Positions 5,854-12,672 of a stretch of 12,958 bases of DNA are shown piece by piece. Positions within the stretch are counted from its first letter, which is position 1. Each line of letters opens with the position of its first letter. Both the position numbers and the translations under genes were made by a program. Below the pieces are notes generated by a model. It made no database searches, was not told the DNA's origin, and saw nothing but the letters and a program-made list of their open reading frames with translations. Origin of the DNA: Nostoc sp. CHAB 5715 (GTDB lineage: Bacteria; Cyanobacteriota; Cyanobacteriia; Cyanobacteriales; Nostocaceae); the NCBI RefSeq assembly GCF_020829685.1, contig NZ_JAIVFR010000073.1, positions 1 through 12,958 on the forward strand, written 5' to 3'.

Positions 5854-6774
5854 ATGGGAAAATCATTCTTTAAATATCGCATAGCAGGGTTAGTAAGTTT
5901 GATGCTGCTTGTTAGTATTTCCTCCCCTTTTGTTTCTCTATCTGCTCCTGTCCCCTCAAAGCTGGCACAATCTAATGGTAAAACTGCTGTAGACTGGTTA
6001 AACCAAGGCTTACAAGCAATTCAGACGGGAAGGGTACAAGATGCGATCGCAGCCTTCAAACAAGCAACCCAATTAGATCCGACATTAGCACCAGCGCAGT
6101 ATAATTTAGGGCTAGCATTCCGACAAACGGGACAATTACAACCCTCTGCGGATGCATTTTATCGAGCGACGCAAGCCGATCCTAAGTTTGCTCCAGCTTT
6201 TGCTAATTTAGGTGGAGCATTGTTAGAGGGCAATAATTTACAGTTAGCTAACGATTATTTGCAACGAGCGTTAGAACTTGATCCAAAACTCGGATTTGCC
6301 CACTATAACTTGGGGTTGGTACGAGAACAGCAACGAGATTGCGAACGAGCGATCGCATCTTTTAGAAAAGCCATAGAATATAGCAAAAATGCACCAGAAC
6401 CTCCTTACCATCTGGGGATGTGTTATCTCCAACAAGGTAAACTCGATCAAGCCAGAGATGCCTTTAATCAGGCAGTAAAAATTAATCCGAAGTATCCAGA
6501 AGCTTACTACAATATCGGCTCAATTTGGTTTCAGCAACGCAAGTTGCAAGAGGCATTAGAGGCTTTTAGAAAATCAGCCGAAGCTAACTCTAACTATCCC
6601 AACGCTTATTATGGTGCAGGGTTAGTTTTTATGCAATTACAGCAATATGGGGATGCAGTACAAGTATTGCAATTTGCTAGAGATTTATACAATGCTCAGA
6701 GAAATCCCCAATGGGCGAAAAATGCCGAACAATTGTTGCAACAGGCACAAAATTTAAATTACCAACCTCGCTGA
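5854..6774 (+). CDS. Secreted TPR-repeat protein
   Basis: A Sec-type signal peptide (basic MGKSFFKYR, hydrophobic core AGLVSLMLLVSISSPFVS, likely cleavage after SLSA at about residue 31) is followed by about seven consecutive 34-residue tetratricopeptide repeats from about 45 to 283. They show the usual pattern, for example YNLGLAFRQTGQLQPSADAF and repeat ends such as LDP and INPKYP. TPR arrays scaffold protein-protein contacts, so this is probably a periplasmic or envelope-associated adaptor; partners are unknown. A GTG at 5833 is in frame and would add seven residues (LQVRKS after Met). ATG 5854 is preferred because it begins a standard signal peptide; neither start has a strong ribosome site. 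The PsiE-like gene follows on the same strand. Confidence 0.85.
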   Translation: MGKSFFKYRIAGLVSLMLLVSISSPFVSLSAPVPSKLAQSNGKTAVDWLNQGLQAIQTGRVQDAIAAFKQATQLDPTLAPAQYNLGLAFRQTGQLQPSADAFYRATQADPKFAPAFANLGGALLEGNNLQLANDYLQRALELDPKLGFAHYNLGLVREQQRDCERAIASFRKAIEYSKNAPEPPYHLGMCYLQQGKLDQARDAFNQAVKINPKYPEAYYNIGSIWFQQRKLQEALEAFRKSAEANSNYPNAYYGAGLVFMQLQQYGDAVQVLQFARDLYNAQRNPQWAKNAEQLLQQAQNLNYQPR

Positions 6775-6861
6775 GGCGCAAAAGCTTAATATTGCATAAC
6801 ATAAAACTATTGGGTTGACTCGCTGGTGTTGTCTGAACTAGTCCCGATTGGAAAAACGTAC

Positions 6862-7410
6862 ATGCAAAAGCGCCAGAAAAGTCGATTTTTATTTAGCGAT
6901 CGCTGGCTTGATCGGCACTCAATTGTTCGCAACATGGAAGCCTTTCAAGACTTAATTGTGATTGTCTTGTGTTTGGGATTGTTCGCCGTCATGCTGATTC
7001 AATTGTGGGGGATAGCGATCGCCCTCATACAGCCACTAGACTATAAACATGTGACTGCAAAAATACTATTTGTGTTGATTTTAGTCGAGTTATTCCGGCT
7101 ATTAATGGTTTACTTGCAAGAACATAGTATCTCTGTGGGAGTAGCAGTTGAGGTAACAATTGTATCTCTACTGCGAGAAGTAGTAGTTCACGGAGCGTTG
7201 GAAATTTCTTGGGTTAATACGGTTGCAATTTGTGGTTTGTTGTTTGTTCTGGGTGGACTACTTGTGGTGTGTGCTAAGACGCCACACATGGATTGCATGA
7301 GTGCTAACACTAAGTTTTGCCCGATTGTCTATAGAGGAGGTAGGGAAAGGCAAAATGAATTGGAATTCCAGTATTCACGTCAATGTGATGAGAATCAACC
7401 GCTTGGATAA
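6862..7410 (+). CDS. PsiE-like (phosphate-starvation-inducible family) membrane protein
   Basis: This 182-residue protein has four predicted membrane segments at about 30-55, 64-83, 92-110 and 119-137. The conserved stretch ILFVLILVELFRLLMVYLQE followed by VGVAVEVTIVSLLREVVVHG matches the PsiE family, named for a phosphate-starvation-induced E. coli gene of unclear biochemical role. The basic, soluble N-terminus (about 1-25) ends in IVRNMEAFQDLI. The last 40 residues are polar and contain four Cys; their role is unknown. ATG 6862 was preferred to a TTG at 6826 because GGAAAA lies upstream and the residues before Met do not look like a family start. It begins 87 bp after the TPR gene, so co-transcription is possible. 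I see no Pho box. Confidence 0.7.
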   Translation: MQKRQKSRFLFSDRWLDRHSIVRNMEAFQDLIVIVLCLGLFAVMLIQLWGIAIALIQPLDYKHVTAKILFVLILVELFRLLMVYLQEHSISVGVAVEVTIVSLLREVVVHGALEISWVNTVAICGLLFVLGGLLVVCAKTPHMDCMSANTKFCPIVYRGGRERQNELEFQYSRQCDENQPLG

Positions 7411-7783
7411 ATTGTTATGAAAATGAGGAGTGGGAGAGACGCGATTAATCGCGTCTGTACTGGGGAGTGGCTTGCCGTGAGCGTAGCCGAACGGGAGTGG
7501 GAGATGAGGGGGATGAGGTAGAATTTTTTCCCTTGTCTGTCCTATCTCCTTGTATAGAGTAACGGCTATTAATTACGAATTACGAACTTGTACTCTCGCA
7601 CTTGCCTTGAGCGCAGTCGTTCGCGTAGCGTCCCATAGGGAAGGGAGCCGAAGTATTACGAATTTATATAATCTACTCTCGCAAGGTACTTCCGACGTAT
7701 TGAAATATACTCTTTTTGGAAGATGAATCGCTCTTTAAGGGTGAGTATAAAGTTAATTAGAAATTCTAAAAGAGGGTCAAGCA
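7411..7783. other. Non-coding spacer with repeat fragments
   Basis: No credible gene lies in these 373 bp. The spacer contains a perfect 20-bp palindrome (7437-7456), a purine-rich GGGAGTGGGAGATGAGGGGG-type stretch (7493-7512), two copies of the heptamer AATTACG (7571-7584), and two fragments of GC-rich interspersed repeat (GAGCGTAGCCGAACGG at about 7480 and GTTCGCGTAGCG at about 7619). The last 40 bp form the leader of the small gene at 7784. Confidence 0.6.
7437..7456. repeat. 20-bp perfect palindrome
   Basis: AGACGCGATTAATCGCGTCT is a perfect palindrome 27 bp after the PsiE-like stop. It is a type of interspersed palindrome common in cyanobacteria and could fold at the end of the mRNA. 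No T-run follows, so it is not a canonical terminator. Confidence 0.7.
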
Positions 7784-8029
7784 ATGACTACAAATACAGG
7801 TAATGGACAGTCTCAAGAACCAATTAGCAACTTGGAGTATGATTTTATCACCGTTTTGCACAACAAGGCTGAAGCCGTTAAAGCTTACGATACCTACATC
7901 AAAGATGCAGAACAAGTAGGTTCTCAGCCTTGTGTAGAGTTGTTCCAGAAATTACGCCAATCTGATATTGAACACGCACAAGAGATCCGCCAACATCTAC
8001 AACAAGTGCTGCAACACGGTAAGATGTAA
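7784..8029 (+). CDS. Small conserved cyanobacterial protein, helical
   Basis: The 81-residue protein is mostly alpha-helical. The pattern LEYDFITVLHNKAEAVKAYD, then a Cys (PCVELFQKLRQ), then DIEHAQEIRQHLQQVL suggests two antiparallel helices with ferritin-like Glu/His spacing (E..H at 66-68). No metal site can be proven. I recognise it as a conserved hypothetical of cyanobacteria without an assigned function. The start is well supported: AGAGGG (7771-7776) lies 7 bp before the ATG. It is monocistronic by position, with an inverted repeat 11 bp after the stop. Confidence 0.75.
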   Translation: MTTNTGNGQSQEPISNLEYDFITVLHNKAEAVKAYDTYIKDAEQVGSQPCVELFQKLRQSDIEHAQEIRQHLQQVLQHGKM

Positions 8030-8039
8030 CCCAGATTTT

Positions 8040-8088
8040 AAGTGCGATCGCTTCTGGTTTGCTAAACATAAAAGAGGCGATCGCACTT
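8040..8088. terminator. Inverted repeat carrying HIP1 sites between convergent genes
   Basis: AAGTGCGATCGC (8040-8051) and GCGATCGCACTT (8077-8088) pair perfectly over 12 bp, extending to 15 of 16 bp, around a 25-base spacer. It lies between the stops of the small gene (8029) and the convergent FG-GAP gene (8124). The position suits a bidirectional terminator, but the long loop and lack of a good T-run make that uncertain. Confidence 0.45.
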
Positions 8089-8123
8089 CATGTAAAAAAT
8101 TTTCAGAACGCGACAATATCATT

Positions 8124-8759
8124 TTATATTGCCAGTCCAACATAAGTGCGATTAATATTACCTGTTTCGTTCCAAATTAAATCAGTTAATCCATCGCCAT
8201 TTACGTCGCCTGTTAGGGCATCAAAACCATTCCATCCAGTTTCTGAGCGGTCTTGTGCTCCCAGAAATGTAAAGGTTCCGTTTCCGTTAGAAAGTCCAAC
8301 ATAAGTGCGATTAATATTACCTGTTTCGTTCCAAATTAAATCAGTTAATCCATCGCCATTTACGTCGCCTGTTAGGGCGTCAAAACCATTCCATCCAGTT
8401 TCTGAGCGGTCTTGTGCTGGTAAAAAAGTAAAGGTTCCGTTCCCGTTAGAAAGTCCAACATAAGTGCGATTAATATTACCTGTTTCGTTCCAAATTAAAT
8501 CAGTTAATCCATCGCCATTTACGTCGCCTGTTAGGGCGTCAAAACCATTCCATCCAGTTTCTGAGCGGTCTTGTGCTGGTAAAAAAGTAAAGGTTCCGTT
8601 CCCGTTAGAAAGTCCAACATAAGTGCGATTAATATTACCTGTTTCGTTCCAAATTAAATCAGTTAATCCATCGCCATTTACGTCGCCTGTTAGGGCGTCA
8701 AAACCATTCCATCCAGTTTCTGAGCGGTCTTGTGCTGGTAAAAAAGTAAAAGTGGACAT
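8124..8759 (-). CDS. FG-GAP/VCBS-like repeat protein, four near-identical repeats
   Basis: From ATG 8759 the protein has 211 residues, almost entirely four tandem 53-residue repeats. Each carries a DVNGDGLTDLIW motif (D-x-N-x-D-G-x-x-D, a calcium-binding loop typical of FG-GAP/VCBS propeller blades) followed by NRTYVGLSNGNGTFTFLPAQ. Such repeats normally form part of long extracellular proteins. Here there is no signal peptide, no membrane segment and no other domain, and four blades are fewer than the usual seven, so it may be a fragment or may act as a multimer. A TTG at 8768 in frame would add three residues; ATG with GAAAG upstream is preferred. The 159-bp DNA repeats are virtually identical, so copy number may vary or be misassembled. 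Confidence 0.7.
   Translation of the reverse strand: MSTFTFLPAQDRSETGWNGFDALTGDVNGDGLTDLIWNETGNINRTYVGLSNGNGTFTFLPAQDRSETGWNGFDALTGDVNGDGLTDLIWNETGNINRTYVGLSNGNGTFTFLPAQDRSETGWNGFDALTGDVNGDGLTDLIWNETGNINRTYVGLSNGNGTFTFLGAQDRSETGWNGFDALTGDVNGDGLTDLIWNETGNINRTYVGLAI
8134..8759. repeat. 159-bp tandem repeat, four copies
   Basis: Copies begin at 8134, 8293, 8452 and 8611 (period exactly 159). The second and third copies are identical as far as I can read. The first differs at a few bases (GGGCA for GGGCG, CCCAGAAATG for GGTAAAAAAG, TTTCCG for TTCCCG). The last ends at the gene start. Such identity implies very recent duplication or ongoing conversion. Confidence 0.9.
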
Positions 8760-8800
8760 AGCTTTCAATAGTGTTGATATTTGTATGCAAGTGTGACTGA

Positions 8801-8974
8801 CGTGAAGTATCCCAACCTGCTACGCTCTCAGTTGGAGCTTCCAATCTCTTTGAAATTAAGGATGGTCTTATTCATCTTCTCCCAAGGGGAAATGCTACGG
8901 AAACGGTATTCCCATCTCAACCGCCAGAACCTCCTTATACCCGTGTACAATTTGGTCTTACTCAGTGTCCATAG
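8801..8974 (+). pseudogene. Possible C-terminal fragment of an unidentified protein
   Basis: Just after a TGA (8798-8800) a frame reads about 57 residues with protein-like composition, including QPATLSVGASNLFEIKDGL and PPEPPYTRVQFGLTQCP, ending at TAG 8972-8974. It has no start codon at a sensible place and no recognisable domain. It could be the tail of a lost gene, or chance. It fills the 245-bp gap between the FG-GAP gene and the DUF2887 gene, where nothing else is visible. Confidence 0.25.
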
Positions 8975-9004
8975 GCAGTCGCCATACTCAACCAGCACTT
9001 ACTA

Positions 9005-9865
9005 TCAGCCAGACTGATTCTGGGCTGCTTGCTGTACTTGCGCCACCGTCAAATCTAGAGCCACCGCCACTTGTCCTACACTCAATCCCAATGCCAACAA
9101 CCGGGGAATAGCTTCTAACTTAGCTTCCTGGCGACCTTCCTGGCGACCTTCCTGGCGACCTTCCTGGCGACCTTCCTGGCGACCTTCCTGGCGACCTTCT
9201 TCTAAGCCGTCTTCCTTGATTGATTGATACATCCTTGTCTTTTTGAATTCGTCGTCTATACCCAACATTTCTGCTAACTCCTCTCGGCTTAACCGGGTAA
9301 ATTTGTACAACAGAATAGTCTCTATCAATTCTACAATTTGCTTGGTGGTAACTTCATCTGCCAGTTGTTGCCTTGCTTGTAAAATCAATTCTCTACCTTT
9401 GTCAACGGCTGTCTCTTCCCTTTCGATAATTAATTTAACGATCGCAACTTGAAGTGAGTTCTCTGCTGAATCTAATTCATCTAGGTAAATACGTTGCACT
9501 TGTGAACTGTCTAGCAGCAATTGATACGCCAGCCGATCATCCGGATCTAAACTTCGTTGAGGATAGATGACAACAGCACGCCAAAAATTGACTGATTCGT
9601 TTTGACGCAAGTAAATGAAGATTTCGGCAAAGAAACGTCTATAAAAAGTCGAGTCTAATTGAAACTGGACTTCAACAAAGTAGAGGGGTTGGTTTGTGGT
9701 TTCACTTGTGGGGATGAATACCCCATCAATCCTAAAAGCAGTTTCTTTTAGTTCGATTGAAACAAATTGATATGCGTTGACATTGACAGTCGTATCGCCA
9801 ATTATTGCAAAAAATATGCTAGGGAAAGTTTGAAATAAACTATAAAATATTTTGTCAGTTTGCAC
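9005..9865 (-). CDS. DUF2887 / Rpn-like PD-(D/E)XK nuclease family protein
   Basis: The 286-residue protein starts KIFYSLFQTFPSIFFAIIGD and carries the motif set FRIDGVFIP (D47) and YFVEVQFQ (E65-V-Q67), the D...ExQ core of a PD-(D/E)XK nuclease fold as in Rpn/PDDEXK 'putative transposase' proteins. These families, expanded in cyanobacteria, are linked to RecA-independent recombination or DNA cleavage; activity here is inferred. Residues 223-246 are six EGRQ repeats (9128-9199), followed by a short helical end with a predicted HTH-like LSVGQVAVALDLTVAQVQQA. The GTG start at 9865 fits the usual family N-terminus and is preceded by CCAGG. It stands alone, with no transposon ends visible nearby. 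Confidence 0.8.
   Translation of the reverse strand: MQTDKIFYSLFQTFPSIFFAIIGDTTVNVNAYQFVSIELKETAFRIDGVFIPTSETTNQPLYFVEVQFQLDSTFYRRFFAEIFIYLRQNESVNFWRAVVIYPQRSLDPDDRLAYQLLLDSSQVQRIYLDELDSAENSLQVAIVKLIIEREETAVDKGRELILQARQQLADEVTTKQIVELIETILLYKFTRLSREELAEMLGIDDEFKKTRMYQSIKEDGLEEGRQEGRQEGRQEGRQEGRQEGRQEAKLEAIPRLLALGLSVGQVAVALDLTVAQVQQAAQNQSG
9128..9199. repeat. 12-bp in-frame tandem repeat (EGRQ x6)
   Basis: The plus-strand unit is CTTCCTGGCGAC, repeated about six times and almost perfectly, encoding EGRQ on the minus strand. A unit of 12 bp keeps the frame, so copy number can change by slippage without destroying the protein. Confidence 0.9.
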
Positions 9866-9937
9866 CTGGATTTAGTAAAGCGAAAATTGGATATTCAAAG
9901 TTTATCAAAAATAGTGTAACTCCGTCTATTTCAGCAT

Positions 9938-9968
9938 AAAAAAGCAGATGGTTGTTCCCATCTGCTTT
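9938..9968 (-). terminator. Intrinsic terminator of the trpS-metF unit
   Basis: Read leftward: AAAGCAGATGG (9968-9958), loop GAACAA, CCATCTGCTTT (9951-9941), then T continues to give six T (9943-9938). The 11-bp perfect stem lies 22 bp after the metF-like stop and points the same way. Confidence 0.85.
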
Positions 9969-9990
9969 AATAAAAAATTTGTTATCTCCT

Positions 9991-10911
9991 TTACTTGGAT
10001 ACCAACAGATTAACTGGAGCAACCCCAGCCAAATCTAAAATTGGTGCGATCGCATCTTCTCGTTTCACCGCCATAATATGGACACCCTGACACAATTGCC
10101 GTGCTATTTGCACTTGCTCGGCGGCAATTTTCATCCCTTCCTCAAAAGGATCTTTGGCTTTTGCCAATCTATCAATAATATGTTGGGGAATATTTACACC
10201 CGGAACACACTTATTAATAAACTGGGCATTTTTTGCCGATTTTAACAGAAAAATTCCTGCCAAAATTGGTTTTTTATAGCCAGCCGCAATGGTATCCATG
10301 AACTTTTCTAGCCGCTCAAAATCTGTAATTAACTGACTTTGAAAAAACTGCGCTCCTGCTTCGATTTTGCGTTCAAATCGGCTTTGCAAACCCGACCAAC
10401 TATTACATTGTGGATCTACTGCTGCACCAACAAATAAATCTAACGCTCCATCATTCAAAGGTTTCTCGTTGCAATCAACGCCTTGATTCATCTTCCGAAT
10501 CAGTTGCAGCAGTCGCACCGCTTCCAAGTCAAACACTGCTTTGGCATCTGGATGATCGCCTGCTTTTACTGGGTCGCCAGTCAAAGCTAAAATGTTATTT
10601 ATGCCCAAGGCATGAGCGCCCATCAAATCAGCTTGTAAACCGATGCGGTTGCGATCGCGGCAAGCAACTTGACAAATCGGCTCTATACCGTTTTGTGACA
10701 AAATCACCGACGCCATTAACGAAGACATCCGTAACACTGCGCGGCTACCATCAGTAACATTGATAGCATGAACCCTTCCCTTAAGAGTCGCCGCCATTTG
10801 AATCATGTGCGCTGGATCTCCCCCTTTCGGCGGTGCTACCTCGGCGGTAATTAGAAATTCACCTGCTTGTACAGCTCTCTGAAAGGCTGTGGGGCTATGG
10901 GTGTGATGCAT
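9991..10911 (-). CDS. metF: Methylenetetrahydrofolate reductase family protein
   Basis: This 306-residue TIM-barrel flavoprotein belongs to the MTHFR family, which reduces 5,10-methylene- to 5-methyl-tetrahydrofolate and so supplies methyl groups to methionine synthesis. Visible motifs are the catalytic-Glu segment ITAEVAPPKG (E24), NVTDGSRA (D54) and the flavin-site loop ILALTGDP (D113), with LQSRFERKIEAGAQFFQSQL and PILAGIFLL in the second half of the barrel. The length fits bacterial MetF without the eukaryotic regulatory domain. The sequence is of the divergent cyanobacterial/acetogen-like type rather than close to E. coli MetF, so the electron donor is uncertain. ATG 10911 lacks a clear Shine-Dalgarno. 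trpS ends 58 bp upstream on the same strand, with a TTAAGAA-type dyad (10916-10936) just before this start; the two may be one transcript. Confidence 0.8.
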   Translation of the reverse strand: MHHTHSPTAFQRAVQAGEFLITAEVAPPKGGDPAHMIQMAATLKGRVHAINVTDGSRAVLRMSSLMASVILSQNGIEPICQVACRDRNRIGLQADLMGAHALGINNILALTGDPVKAGDHPDAKAVFDLEAVRLLQLIRKMNQGVDCNEKPLNDGALDLFVGAAVDPQCNSWSGLQSRFERKIEAGAQFFQSQLITDFERLEKFMDTIAAGYKKPILAGIFLLKSAKNAQFINKCVPGVNIPQHIIDRLAKAKDPFEEGMKIAAEQVQIARQLCQGVHIMAVKREDAIAPILDLAGVAPVNLLVSK

Positions 10912-10969
10912 AAAATTAAGAATTTCAATTTCTTAAATGGTATAGCAAATCACACCGAAAAAGGACAAA

Positions 10970-11980
10970 TTATAGAGGAAGAGAGTAGCCTAAAGCAGTT
11001 TTTACTTGTGATAAAGTTTGATTTGCGATCGCTCTCGCTTTTTCTCCTCCATCCCGGAACACAGACTTCAAATAGCCTTTATCCTCCGTTATCGCCTGAT
11101 ATTTTTCTTGAATTGGTTTCAGGGAATTAATTATCGTGTCCGTCAATAATGGCTTGAATTGTCCCCAGCCCATATCCTGACATTCAACGGCTACATCTTC
11201 TTTTCTCTTGCCAGAAAGCAATGTATACAGCGTTAATAAGTTATTACACTCTGGACGCGCTGGATCATCGAAAGTCAGCCCACGAATGGGATCAGTTTTA
11301 CAGCGCTTAATTTTGTTTTGAATCTGTTCTGGTGAATCTAGCAAATTGATTCGGCTTAACTCAGAAGGATCAGACTTTGACATTTTGCGTGTACCGTCCG
11401 CTAAACTCATCACCCTTGCCCCTTCCTTGCGAATCAAAGGGTCTGGTAACTTCAGAACTGGCTGATCTGGTTTACCAAATTGGTGATTTAACCGAGCCGC
11501 AATATCCCGTGTCAATTCCAAATGTTGCTTTTGGTCTTCACCCACTGGCACTTTATCCGCTTGGTAAAGCAAAATATCAGCTGCCATTAGCACAGGGTAA
11601 TCTAATAAACCTGCACTCACATTTTCTCCTTGTTTAACAGCCTTTTCCTTGAACTGGATCATGTCTTGCAGCCAGTTTAAAGGTGTAATGCAGTTGAGCA
11701 ACCAGGTGAGTTCACTGTGGGCCGAAACGTGGGACTGTACAAAGATGGTGGAATGATTTAAATCAAGACCACAAGCTAAATAGAGAGCAGCAAGGGTGTA
11801 GGTATCAGCTGCTAACTGTTTTGGATCGTGTGGCACTGTAATCGCGTGCAAATCAGCGACAAAAAGATAATTTTCGTATTCGCTCTGACCTTCTACCCAG
11901 TTGCGAATGGCTCCCAAGTAGTTACCTAGATGGTAATTGCCGGTTGGTTGAACTCCAGAAAGAACACGTTGCTTGCCCAT
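10970..11980 (-). CDS. trpS: Tryptophanyl-tRNA synthetase
   Basis: A class I aminoacyl-tRNA synthetase that charges tRNA-Trp in the cytoplasm. From ATG 11980 it has 336 residues, a normal bacterial length. The start MGKQRVLSGVQPTGNYHLGN carries the HIGH-type signature HLGN (17-20). The tryptophan-site region reads DYPVLMAADILLYQADKVPV, followed by GEDQKQHLELTRDIA. The second signature is RKMSKSDP, with KMSKS at 199-203. The frame extends three codons further to a TTG, but ATG 11980 has GGAA upstream and is the standard start. No mutation of key residues is seen. The metF-like gene follows after 58 bp and a strong terminator closes the pair. Confidence 0.97.
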   Translation of the reverse strand: MGKQRVLSGVQPTGNYHLGNYLGAIRNWVEGQSEYENYLFVADLHAITVPHDPKQLAADTYTLAALYLACGLDLNHSTIFVQSHVSAHSELTWLLNCITPLNWLQDMIQFKEKAVKQGENVSAGLLDYPVLMAADILLYQADKVPVGEDQKQHLELTRDIAARLNHQFGKPDQPVLKLPDPLIRKEGARVMSLADGTRKMSKSDPSELSRINLLDSPEQIQNKIKRCKTDPIRGLTFDDPARPECNNLLTLYTLLSGKRKEDVAVECQDMGWGQFKPLLTDTIINSLKPIQEKYQAITEDKGYLKSVFRDGGEKARAIANQTLSQVKTALGYSLPL

Positions 11981-12011
11981 AAATTCCAACTTAGTTATCT
12001 CAAATCCGCGT

Positions 12012-12039
12012 TATGTAAAGTGGCGATGTCTGGCGACAA
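12012..12039 (-). promoter_or_regulatory. Candidate promoter for trpS
   Basis: Read leftward: TTGTCG (12039-12034), 16 bp, TACATA (12017-12012), 31 bp before the trpS ATG. It fits a weak sigma70-type pair by eye only. Confidence 0.3.
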
Positions 12040-12163
12040 ATTGCTTTCCGCCTACGCAAAACTCATTTAATTTTGACATTTTCTAGGTCAAGTCGCCGTT
12101 ACGCGATTAGATATTTAAGCTGTTATACAAGAGCTTTAATAAAAGGTGGGTTAATTTTTGCAG

Positions 12164-12372
12164 GTCGAAACAATCGCATTGTCAGTCGATACAATGGCAT
12201 TGTTAGCTAAAACAATCGCATTGTCAATCGAAACAATCGCATTGTCAGTCGATACAATGGCATTGTCAGCCAATACAATGGCATTGCAAGCCAATAAATG
12301 GCATTGTCAGTCGATACAATGGCATTGTCAACCAATACAAAGGCATTGTTGGTCAATACAAAGGTATTGCAA
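12164..12372. repeat. 21-bp tandem array II
   Basis: Ten units of about 21 bp with consensus GTCGATACAATGGCATTGTC followed by A; the seventh unit has lost one base. Many units contain the perfect dyad ACAATG-G-CATTGT; others have ACAATCGCATTGT. The array occupies the middle of a 690-bp gene-free region (11981-12672) about 300 bp before the radical SAM gene. Open frames across it are by-products of the periodicity. Right of it, 12373-12658 holds a weak hairpin followed by six T (about 12432-12456) and a short dyad at 12540, but no gene. Confidence 0.9.
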
Positions 12373-12539
12373 GAGGTTGCGTTTACTACTCTGACCCATA
12401 AAAATGCTCAATGATTTCTGGATTTACCACCAGACGATTGCTCTGGCAGTTTTTTGCTCCACAAATCCGCCATTAGGTTTTATTACAACGGTGGTAATCC
12501 TGCTAACTGACTCAAAAATCATCTTTGCCGATGCAAATG

Positions 12540-12555
12540 TCTGTCTCAAGACAGA
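12540..12555. promoter_or_regulatory. Perfect dyad upstream of the radical SAM gene
   Basis: TCTGTCT-CA-AGACAGA is a perfect 7-bp inverted repeat, 117 bp before the ATG at 12673. It could be an operator or an RNA hairpin; no regulator is recognised. Confidence 0.35.
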
Positions 12556-12672
12556 TAGCGAAAGAATAGGGGTAGTGGCATTGTAGCATCATCTCTGCAA
12601 TCACTATCCGGGGCACAGATTTATCAAAAGTAAAAAATCTTCCAAGCAAAATTTAATTAGAGGACTACAGCA

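Noticed and set aside
8781..9017. 78-codon plus-strand ORF
   Set aside because: A different frame of the same stretch (8801-8974) gives a more protein-like peptide; this ORF has no recognisable domain or ribosome site and runs into the DUF2887 gene.
9005..9865. Treating the DUF2887/Rpn-like gene as the transposase for the AGGACTTACGCA elements
   Set aside because: No such terminal repeats flank it and PD-(D/E)XK Rpn-type proteins are not known to make this kind of target duplication; the autonomous partner must be sought elsewhere.
10410..10757. 115-codon plus-strand ORF inside the metF-like gene
   Set aside because: Antisense shadow of a well-supported conserved gene. The same holds for 11377-11637 within trpS and 717-935 within the DUF3616 gene.
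12158..12394. 78-codon plus-strand ORF with repeated 'TIALSVDTMAL'-like units
   Set aside because: It is a translation of array II; the frame changes at the 20-bp unit and the tail becomes low-complexity His/Trp/Gln sequence.
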